Shown here in pieces: positions 14,546 through 19,543 of a stretch of DNA of 19,543 nt (positions are counted from its first letter, which is position 1; the number at the start of each line of letters is the position of its first letter). Made by a program: the position numbers and the translations under genes. The notes under the pieces were generated by a model. It ran no database searches, was not told the DNA's origin, and was given only the letters and a program-made list of their open reading frames with translations. The stretch is from an uncultured Actinomycetes bacterium. GTDB lineage: Bacteria > Actinomycetota > Actinomycetes > Nanopelagicales > Nanopelagicaceae. The stretch spans positions 1 through 19,543 of the forward strand of contig CAILBF010000095.1 in assembly GCA_903832395.1 (NCBI GenBank), read 5' to 3'.

Positions 14546-15671
14546 AGTTTCTCGCCGCCCTCGAATCGGTCGTTGTTACTGAAACTGCAATGGTCGACGT
14601 TTTGCCGGTTTGGGTTGAAAGTGCTCTAACCCGAACGTCACCGCCAATTGCTAATGGCATCGAATAGCCACTTACCGTTTGCGGTGAATTCGCACTCGTC
14701 GTCGTCATTATTGTGTTGATAGTTCCCGCACATGTTCCCGTATTCTCATTCCAAGCAGCACTAGCTGTTCCCGCACCAGCCACATTGCACGTTTGCAATT
14801 TGATTGAGTTAGTGGTTGTCACGGTAACGGTTTGGGTGATCGCAAGCGTTTGAATAGCGATGTTTCCAGAGTTTTCGATGGTGAAATATGCATCAAGGGA
14901 TGCAGACTTCACTCCCCCGCCAGGACAGGCACTGCTAAATTTCAAAGTTGTATAATTGGGCGAGGTATTTGGGCCGAGCGTTAAAGTCACTCTATTATTA
15001 GCATTATCTATAGTTGCAATCGTATTCGTACCCGAACTCACGATTCCCGTTCCGGTTACGGTCATTCCTACAGCTAGCGCGGCGGTAGAGGTTTGGAGTC
15101 CTACTCTCTTACTTGAGTTGCTCCACCCGTTACCGTCGGTCGTTAGATAATAATCAGTTGTAATACAACATGAAACGGAGGCATCTCCAACCACGTACGT
15201 TAAATAGTTATCGGCATAGTTACCGATAACGGGATTATTGCCGGTTGCGGAAAAAGTAATCTCTCGAGTGCCATAATTAACGGCAAGTATTGTGCTCACT
15301 ACGGGGTTCACGCCGGAGTTAAGCGTTATTGTCATTCCGACGGCGATTGAATTGGACCAACCGGATGTTTGGAACTTCACTTTCTGCCCTAAGTCGTCCC
15401 ATCCCCCTCCATCAGTTGTGATGTAATACAAAGGGACTCCAGGACAGAACGAAACTGCGGCAGATAATGGTGTTATCGGTCCATATGCATTTCCAGTTAA
15501 TGCGGCATTTGCATCAAAGCCCGCAAAAGCTCCCCATGCTGCCGTTGAAATGTTTAGTGACGCTGAATTGTTTGTCGATGCCTTTAATGATGCAAAGGCA
15601 AGATCGGTCTGGGTAGTTGTAAGCAGCAGCAATGATGCCACCAAAACTATCCAGACCGATCTACGCTTCAT
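14535..15671 (-). CDS. Secreted protein with two internal repeats, third gene of the sipW operon
   Basis: I do not recognise a named family for the whole protein. It has 378 residues, a Sec signal (SVWIVLVASLLLLTTT, likely cut near A27), then a Ser/Thr/Asn-rich extracellular chain with alternating beta-type pattern. Two related units are visible at about 76-166 and 169-250. Each opens with YY(I/L)TTDG(G/N)GW and carries (I/L)AVGMT(I/V)T and a (R/N)(E/R)(I/V)T closing strand. After them comes DAYFTIENSGNIAIQTLAI, a segment like the TasA/camelysin beta-sandwich, so the repeats may be an insertion in such a fold. Several cysteines (76, 168, 169, 249) could form disulfides. It starts 19 bases after the TasA-like gene, with its ribosome site in a hairpin, and may be a minor fibre subunit or anchor. 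Confidence 0.75.
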   Translation of the reverse strand: MKRRSVWIVLVASLLLLTTTQTDLAFASLKASTNNSASLNISTAAWGAFAGFDANAALTGNAYGPITPLSAAVSFCPGVPLYYITTDGGGWDDLGQKVKFQTSGWSNSIAVGMTITLNSGVNPVVSTILAVNYGTREITFSATGNNPVIGNYADNYLTYVVGDASVSCCITTDYYLTTDGNGWSNSSKRVGLQTSTAALAVGMTVTGTGIVSSGTNTIATIDNANNRVTLTLGPNTSPNYTTLKFSSACPGGGVKSASLDAYFTIENSGNIAIQTLAITQTVTVTTTNSIKLQTCNVAGAGTASAAWNENTGTCAGTINTIMTTTSANSPQTVSGYSMPLAIGGDVRVRALSTQTGKTSTIAVSVTTTDSRAARNSIS

Positions 15672-15682
15672 GATTTAACTAG

Positions 15683-15697
15683 CTCCTAGATTAGGAG
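15683..15697 (-). other. Hairpin over stop codon and ribosome site between two secreted-protein genes
   Basis: On the - strand CTCCTA-ATC-TAGGAG is a perfect 6-base inverted repeat. Its left arm holds the TAA stop of the TasA-like gene and its right arm is the only ribosome site (AGGAG, about 11 bases before the ATG) of the next gene. A ribosome finishing the first gene would open it, which suggests translational coupling and tuned stoichiometry. Confidence 0.5.
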
Positions 15698-16497
15698 TTT
15701 CCAGTAGTCAACGCTGGTTGCTTAACTTCTACCGTCCATGTTACCCAAGCATTTTTACCTTGGATCGAAGCTGGATCCAATGCCGGAGTTGCATACAACG
15801 CATTTGTTTTTCCATTGACAGTTGTCTCTGTCTTATCTGGAATATAAAGCGTGTACATGAGGTGATTAACGTAAGCCGGTGTGTTGATTAAGTTAGTCAT
15901 TGCCGTTCCGCTAACGCCTGCGGCGATTAGAGTGGCAATTGGCACGGCTCTATTTAGTACAGTGGCCGTTCCGGAGCCAGTGCTAATTACATCAGATGGC
16001 GATGCACATGTTGCTGCAGAGGAAGAAGACCCTGCAGTAAATGTCCATGCAGCTGCGCAGTTTTGGACCCAGACTCTGATGCCGCTTGTTACCGCTGCAG
16101 CTCCAGTCGTCAAAATAGCATCAGCTGATCCAGCCGTGATAATGGTGCCGCCTGAACCTGCAGATGTGTATGCAGTAATTCCAAGGTCTGGTGTAAGGAA
16201 TGCCAAATCTCCGTCGTTGGTGTAATCAACGAAACGAGTTTGTGTATCCAATGGCTTCATTCCAGTAATTGCAGTTCCGAAACCTGCCGATGCTGAACCA
16301 GCTGACAGAGTAAGCGATAGCTTTCCTGAGTTTATATTTTGGTTAGCGGTATTGAATGCAGTTGCATTAAGTGCAGCACCTGCTCCGCCGACTATATTTG
16401 CTATACCGATGGTGGCAGCAATCCCAAGGACTGCAGCCTTGCCCATGAAGCCCGTAATGGACCATGAACCCTTATGTAGATCGAACTTGCCTAACAT
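15691..16497 (-). CDS. TasA/camelysin-like secreted protein (SipW-type signal)
   Basis: This 268-residue exported protein has an unusual N-terminus: about 17 polar residues, a hydrophobic helix (18-41, GKAAVLGIAATIGIANIVGG), then ALNATAFNTANQNINSGKLSLTL. That pattern, with an aromatic-Asn/Asp segment before a GxLxLxL strand, is typical of SipW-processed TasA/CalY substrates. The mature part is rich in Ala, Thr, Ser and Gly with few charges, as in fibre-forming beta-sandwich proteins. It includes MKPLDTQTRFVDYTN (80-94) and a likely disulfide pair C127/C144. Its nearest relative in the window is the protein at 18555-19313. GAGGA 8 bases before the ATG fixes the start. It lies 90 bases after the signal peptidase gene and 19 before the repeat protein. 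Fibre formation in this organism is inference; it might instead be a surface-layer or adhesin subunit. Confidence 0.8.
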   Translation of the reverse strand: MLGKFDLHKGSWSITGFMGKAAVLGIAATIGIANIVGGAGAALNATAFNTANQNINSGKLSLTLSAGSASAGFGTAITGMKPLDTQTRFVDYTNDGDLAFLTPDLGITAYTSAGSGGTIITAGSADAILTTGAAAVTSGIRVWVQNCAAAWTFTAGSSSSAATCASPSDVISTGSGTATVLNRAVPIATLIAAGVSGTAMTNLINTPAYVNHLMYTLYIPDKTETTVNGKTNALYATPALDPASIQGKNAWVTWTVEVKQPALTTGNS

Positions 16498-16522
16498 GAT
16501 CCATCCTCATTTTCTCGAAAGA

Positions 16523-16543
16523 CGCCTAGCGATTTACTAGACG
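16523..16543 (-). other. Hairpin between sipW-like and tasA-like genes
   Basis: In the 90-base gap, CGTCTAG and CTAGGCG (- strand) make a 7-base stem with one G-T pair and a 7-base loop, followed by TCTTTC. It could be a weak terminator, an RNA-processing site or a stabiliser that lets the abundant structural protein be made at a higher level than the peptidase. The following U-run is too poor for a full terminator. Confidence 0.35.
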
Positions 16544-16587
16544 GCAAATGTGTTGTTTTTATCCGTTGCACGTGGGTGTAGCCAAAA

Positions 16588-17274
16588 TCAGAGATATGGT
16601 CGCTCCCCTGAATTCGATGCAACTGGCACCGGCCCTCCAGAGAGCAATGGCTCTGAGGGGGCAATGGTTTTATCTAGTGATTTCAAATGCTCTTTAACTA
16701 AATGTTCTACGCGCGTAGCGATATCGCTCTCCTGGGTAGAGATGTTCGAAGTTTCTTCCATTTCCACGTTTGATTTACGCATTTTCCGCATGAGATAAAC
16801 GAGGTAAGCAATCAGAGCCACGATTCCACCAACTCTTCCAACTGTCGATGAAAGTGAATTGAGCGCATAACCGACTTTAGGAACGACGGTAACAACTCGC
16901 CTTAGTGATGCATCGGCATTGAAAGTCAGGGCCGGGGTGTCCGCTGCCGGGTTAGCATCGCCCTTCGTAGTAATTGTGTATTGGGTATTGTCAGTGGTCT
17001 TTACTTCCACTACTCGGTGAGATACCTGTTCAAAACTTTTAGGATTTTGTACTAGAACCACGTCACCAATATGTACATCACGAGCCAGAACTACATTTGT
17101 AACGATTCCGTCGCCCGCGGCCATGTAGGGCTTCATGCTTTGAGACAGAACGGTGAAAACACCGATGCCAAAGTAGGACGACGCCAGAGCTGGTGCAACC
17201 ATGAGGAAGATCGACATGGATGCAAATACAACAGTTGAATTGCGCTTTGCCTTCTTTGCTTCTTTATGTGGCAT
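16588..17274 (-). CDS. sipW: Signal peptidase I, SipW/ER type
   Basis: This 228-residue membrane peptidase probably removes the signal peptides of the TasA-like proteins. A first membrane helix (about 14-35) is followed by the catalytic Ser in VLSQSMKP (S46). SHRVVEV (H86) stands where bacterial type I enzymes have Lys, the Ser-His form found in SipW, archaeal and eukaryotic Sec11 enzymes. The box TKGDANPAADTP (D106, D112) is also present. A second helix lies at about 146-163 and a polar cytosolic tail of about 65 residues follows, longer than in Bacillus SipW. It is the first gene of the operon with the TasA-like and repeat proteins, matching the sipW-tasA arrangement. AAAGG about 9 bases upstream supports ATG 17274. 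Upstream is a 332-base regulatory region shared with a divergent response regulator. Confidence 0.88.
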   Translation of the reverse strand: MPHKEAKKAKRNSTVVFASMSIFLMVAPALASSYFGIGVFTVLSQSMKPYMAAGDGIVTNVVLARDVHIGDVVLVQNPKSFEQVSHRVVEVKTTDNTQYTITTKGDANPAADTPALTFNADASLRRVVTVVPKVGYALNSLSSTVGRVGGIVALIAYLVYLMRKMRKSNVEMEETSNISTQESDIATRVEHLVKEHLKSLDKTIAPSEPLLSGGPVPVASNSGERPYL

Positions 17275-17320
17275 TTTGTAGCCCTTTCTGCATTCGTGTA
17301 CTAATAGTGATTAATTTGTG

Positions 17321-17334
17321 AGTAATAAATTACT
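17321..17334. promoter_or_regulatory. AT-rich palindrome upstream of sipW-like gene
   Basis: AGTAA-TAAA-TTACT is a perfect inverted repeat 47-60 bases before the signal peptidase start, within a very AT-rich stretch (17290-17395). It may be an operator or part of a promoter for the operon. No unambiguous -35/-10 pair was found nearby. Confidence 0.3.
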
Positions 17335-17393
17335 TTGCAAAAGTTAAATGAGAGGAAAAATAGTTGCAAGTTAAAATGCGCTTTTTATATATT

Positions 17394-17500
17394 TTGAGGG
17401 GATTACTCATCGAAGGAATCAGGGGAAACCCATCTAGGCGAACTTAGATTGCCTACCATTTAATTTGAGGGGACTTCTCTTTGAAACTGAGGGATACCAC
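17394..17500 (+). repeat. Diverged direct repeat in the divergent intergenic region
   Basis: Two copies of a roughly 37-base element begin at 17394 and 17465, 71 bases apart. Their first 21 bases (TTGAGGGGA..., through GAA) agree at 17 positions, and each then has a GGGA(A/T)ACC core. They lie between the divergent signal peptidase and second response regulator genes. They are best read as duplicated regulator sites. Translated in frame they give matching short peptides, but copy 1 soon ends in TAG. Confidence 0.6.
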
Positions 17501-17530
17501 TTGATATTGCAAAGACAAGGGATATCCCAT
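17396..17530 (+). promoter_or_regulatory. Array of five GGGATA-CCC-like sites
   Basis: Five related sites occur on the + strand: GAGGGGATTACTC (17396), AGGGGAAACCC (17421), GAGGGGACTTCTC (17467), GAGGGATACCAC (17489) and the perfect palindrome GGGATATCCC (17519-17528). The G-run starts are 22-47 bases apart. They share a part-palindromic core of G-run, two to four A/T-rich bases and C-run. The array occupies the shared upstream region of the signal peptidase operon and the second regulator, and likely binds one of the two LuxR-type regulators. Confidence 0.5.
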
Positions 17531-17606
17531 CCCTCAGCGCAGGACAAACCCATCAATCAATGGAATTCTACGCTCATAACTACAACTTATGTGGACTGGG
17601 AGTGCC

Positions 17607-18284
17607 ATGAGTACGGCTTTGACGCAATCGGAATTACAGATATCTGTTCTTGTTGTAGAAGATGAAAATCTAACTCGCGCCTTAATGTCGAAGCTTTTAA
17701 CAACCTCTGGTTTTCGCGTTGTTGGGTCAGCCCCTGATGCGGCATCGGCAATGGTTATTAATCGCCAACAACGCCCACAGGTTGCAGTCATCGATATTAA
17801 TTTAGGTGCTGGACCAAGCGGGTTAGATCTCGCACATGCGCTTCGAAAAGTATCTCCACGTATTGGAATTGTTTTTGTAACAGTAGTTGCAGATGCACGC
17901 ACTCTTGGTCCAAATTTGCCGGAAATGCCCCCAGCATCTTTATATATTAATAAGGCTGAAATTCAGACTGCTAACCAGTTAATTGACACTATTCAGGGTG
18001 CTTATGCACTCGTTCATACTGACATGCCGAAAGAAAAAGAGAGTGTCAAGTTAGTTAGCGAGCCATTTACCGATCTTCAAATCGAACTAATGCGAATGAT
18101 TTCACTTGGTATGTCGAATGCTTCAATAGCAGCTGCGAGATTTACAACAGTTAAATCAACTGAAAATGCTATAGCTCGTCTTGCAAAGAAATTGAACATA
18201 GCTAGCGACGAAAAAAATAATCAAAGAGTTTCCATCGCGCGAGCTTTTTATATGTTGAATTTCAAGACAAAGCTGCACGAGTAA
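17607..18284 (+). CDS. Response regulator, receiver + LuxR-type HTH
   Basis: This 225-residue protein has a complete receiver pocket (E18, D19, phospho-acceptor D63 in VAVIDINL, T92 and K116), a linker to about residue 150, and a C-terminal LuxR/GerE-like HTH (about 154-200, FTDLQIELMRMISLGMSNA). It should respond to phosphorylation, but no histidine kinase is in the window. I choose ATG 17607, preceded by GGGAG; ATG 17589 would add 6 residues and cannot be excluded. It is a paralogue of the regulator at 13883: the HTH regions share TD(I/L)QIE.MR.I..G.SNA and a KNQRV tail. It is divergent from the signal peptidase operon, across the array of repeated sites, so autoregulation and control of that operon are likely (inference). 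Confidence 0.85.
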   Translation: MSTALTQSELQISVLVVEDENLTRALMSKLLTTSGFRVVGSAPDAASAMVINRQQRPQVAVIDINLGAGPSGLDLAHALRKVSPRIGIVFVTVVADARTLGPNLPEMPPASLYINKAEIQTANQLIDTIQGAYALVHTDMPKEKESVKLVSEPFTDLQIELMRMISLGMSNASIAAARFTTVKSTENAIARLAKKLNIASDEKNNQRVSIARAFYMLNFKTKLHE

Positions 18285-18461
18285 CGAAGAACATAGACGC
18301 TTAATACACCTCTTGGGGCCAACCTAATCGTGCGACTAAATTGGCTTCGAAAACCGATTTATAGGCTCTTTTGTGGGGTAAATTGCTCGAAATCTCTTGG
18401 TTTGATCGCTCTGTAACGCGCATCCGCATTGCAATTCCTGCATTAGAGTTAGCCGTTGCAG
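18285..18461. other. Gap between response regulator and tRNA
   Basis: This stretch of 177 bases has no gene. It presumably holds the tRNA promoter, but no well-spaced -35/-10 pair was found. GGGGTAAATTGCTCG at 18375-18389 loosely recalls the GGGGATTGCTC element and may be chance. Confidence 0.3.
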
Positions 18462-18535
18462 GGGGCGGTAGCTCAGTTGGTTAGAGCCCTGAACTCATAA
18501 TTCAGTCGTCGTCGGTTCGAGCCCGACCCGCCCCA
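18462..18535 (+). tRNA. tRNA-Met (anticodon CAT)
   Basis: The full cloverleaf folds by eye: acceptor GGGGCGG with CCGCCCC, D stem GCTC/GAGC, anticodon stem CTGAA/TTCAG with loop CTCATAA (anticodon CAT at 18496-18498), 5-base variable loop, T stem GTCGG/CCGAC with loop TTCGAGC, and discriminator A. The 3' CCA is not encoded. The first acceptor pair is a normal G-C pair, so it is not the initiator. The elongator Met type is most likely, but the Ile2 (lysidine-modified CAT) type cannot be excluded by eye. It stands alone between the second regulator and the second TasA-like gene. Confidence 0.93.
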
Positions 18536-18554
18536 CTCTTAGCTCTTTAACTCG

Positions 18555-19313
18555 TTACGTATCTTCCGTCTCGGTACTTTTCACTAGCTTTTGTGTCACG
18601 GTTACAGTCCACTTTATCCAAGTATTTTTACCTTGTAGGGATGTTGGGTCTAGGGCAGGATTTGCATACAGTGCGTTAGTTTTTCCGTTGACCGTAGTCT
18701 CGGATTTTGCTGGTATATAAATCATGTATCTAAGGTGGTTGATGGCACCGGCTTTAGTATTCAAATTACTCATTGCAATAGCACTGGAAACTAAATTCGC
18801 AATTGGTACTGCCCTATTTAGAGCCGTAGCTACTCCCGATCCAGTGCTAATCACATCCTGTGCAGCAGAGGCACATGTTGCAGATGCCGTAGATGCCGTA
18901 GATGATCCAACTGTAAAACTCCAATTAGTAGCGCAGTTTTGCACCCAAACCCTAAGACCATTTTTCGCCGCCGTGGAACCAGTTGTCAGAATTGCATTAA
19001 TAGATGTCGAAGTAACAACTGCGCCTCCTGAGCCTGCAGATGTGTATGCAGTGATACCCAAGGTTGGGGTGGCAAATTCCACAGTGCCCGAATTGGTGTA
19101 CTCAACGAAACGGGTTTGAGTATCGAGTGGTTTCATTCCAACAATTGCTGAATCAAATCCAGCAGATAATGTTCCGTTGGATGATGTTCCGGCTATGAGG
19201 TTCAATAATAGTTTTTGGTTTTTTACATCATCAGCATTTGACGATTGAAGAGCGGGCGTGGCAAATAAAGAAAAAGAGAGCAAGCCTGCCAATAGAGGAC
19301 CCAGCACATTCAT
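18555..19313 (-). CDS. Second TasA/camelysin-like secreted protein
   Basis: This 252-residue paralogue of the protein at 15691-16497 shares long near-identical runs (MKPLDTQTRFV, LGITAYTSAGSGG, RVWVQNCA, DVISTGSG, LNRAVPIA, TTVNGKTNALYA, PALDP) and the likely disulfide cysteines. It differs at the N-terminus: MNVLGPLLAGLLSFSLFATPA is a short classical signal peptide, and the F-N/D segment typical of SipW substrates is missing, so a different signal peptidase may process it. TAAGG about 8 bases before ATG 19313 supports the start. It stands alone, separated from the sipW operon by the second regulator and a tRNA, and ends 19 bases from the tRNA. A GGGGATTGCTC element lies about 40 bases upstream. 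It is likely an alternative or minor subunit of the same structure. Confidence 0.82.
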   Translation of the reverse strand: MNVLGPLLAGLLSFSLFATPALQSSNADDVKNQKLLLNLIAGTSSNGTLSAGFDSAIVGMKPLDTQTRFVEYTNSGTVEFATPTLGITAYTSAGSGGAVVTSTSINAILTTGSTAAKNGLRVWVQNCATNWSFTVGSSTASTASATCASAAQDVISTGSGVATALNRAVPIANLVSSAIAMSNLNTKAGAINHLRYMIYIPAKSETTVNGKTNALYANPALDPTSLQGKNTWIKWTVTVTQKLVKSTETEDT

Positions 19314-19352
19314 CCGGGTACCTTACTTAAATTGCTTCACTTTGCTCTGACG

Positions 19353-19374
19353 CCTCGATTAGAGCAATCCCCCC
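19353..19374 (-). promoter_or_regulatory. GGGGATTGCTC..ATCGA element upstream of second TasA-like gene
   Basis: On the - strand GGGGATTGCTC (19372-19362) is followed by TA and ATCGAGG. The element at 17398 reads GGGGATTACTC followed by ATCGAAG: ten of eleven and six of seven bases agree. It lies about 40 bases before the ATG, in the 137-base gap to the next gene. Confidence 0.5.
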
Positions 19375-19450
19375 TATTTCTTATTCTGCGTTTTGGGCTT
19401 CGATTGAGCGTAAATCTCGAAGTAAAAGTTGGGAAGTGTAAGGTTTAGCA

Positions 19451-19543
19451 GTGAACACACATGGTCAACTAGCCCTCGTCGGCTCAGGTGAATATCTACC
19501 TGCAATGGCTGAGTTCGAAGCTTCGCTTTTAAAAAACGGTCCA
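19451..19543 (+). CDS. Cyanophycinase-like / S51-type hydrolase, 5' part only
   Basis: GTG 19451 opens a frame that runs off the right edge, giving 31 residues: NTHGQLALVGSGEYLPAM and so on. AAGG lies about 7 bases upstream. LALVGSGEYLPxM is the usual opening of cyanophycinase-like, class-I-glutamine-amidotransferase-fold proteins (peptidase family S51 relatives). The catalytic serine region lies outside the window, so this is a family-level guess from the first strand and loop. It is divergent from the second TasA-like gene. Confidence 0.6.
   Translation, partial: MNTHGQLALVGSGEYLPAMAEFEASLLKNGP

Noticed and set aside
17465..17665. A 66-residue open frame starting in the second copy of the direct repeat
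   Set aside because: Its start lies within the repeated regulatory block, it has no ribosome site, it runs into the response regulator in another frame, and the matching frame from the first copy stops early.
18462..18535. tRNA as an integration site for a mobile island carrying the surface genes
   Set aside because: I found no integrase, no direct repeat of the tRNA 3' end in the window and no compositional break by eye.
1..19543. CRISPR array, insertion sequence or prophage genes
   Set aside because: No regularly spaced repeats with unique spacers, transposase motifs or phage structural genes are visible.

Overview
The window reads as a chromosomal segment of a compact, moderate-GC member of the Actinomycetota. 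Three things point there: a combined fatty-acid synthesis cluster of actinobacterial type (fabD-fabH-acpP-fabF-accD), the actinobacterial DUF3145 family, and a GDP-mannose-dependent mannosyltransferase of the MgtA/PimB kind. Base composition near half GC, tiny intergenic gaps and several apparently leaderless promoters would suit the freshwater acI lineage (Nanopelagicales). That placement is inference.

Region 1 (1-2400, + strand) is an envelope-sugar operon: the 3' end of a GT4 mannosyltransferase, a second GT4 glycosyltransferase overlapping it by 4 bases, and an SGNH/GDSL hydrolase that starts at the next base. Region 2 (2438-4549, +) is glgX, the glycogen debranching enzyme.

Region 3 (4579-9508, +) is the fatty-acid operon. 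FabD loads malonyl units on ACP, FabH starts chains, FabF extends them, and a carboxyltransferase of AccD6-like length supplies malonyl-CoA. Facing it on the - strand (9526-12616) are an MprF/LysX-type lipid aminoacyltransferase, a SIMPL (DUF541) protein and DUF3145.

Region 4 (12617-13738) has a cold-shock protein with a structured leader and a strong terminator, then a secreted M23 endopeptidase on the - strand.

Region 5 (13739-19313) is the most unusual part. It looks like a dedicated surface-fibre or surface-protein locus: an operon of a SipW-type signal peptidase, a TasA/camelysin-like secreted protein and a secreted protein with two internal repeats, bracketed by two related LuxR-type response regulators. 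A second TasA-like paralogue lies beyond a tRNA-Met gene. A GGGGATT(A/G)CTC-type element occurs upstream of the second regulator and the second TasA-like gene, with a weaker relative upstream of the first regulator. This suggests a common regulon. No histidine kinase is present in the window. The last 93 bases (19451-19543) begin a cyanophycinase-like / S51-type gene.
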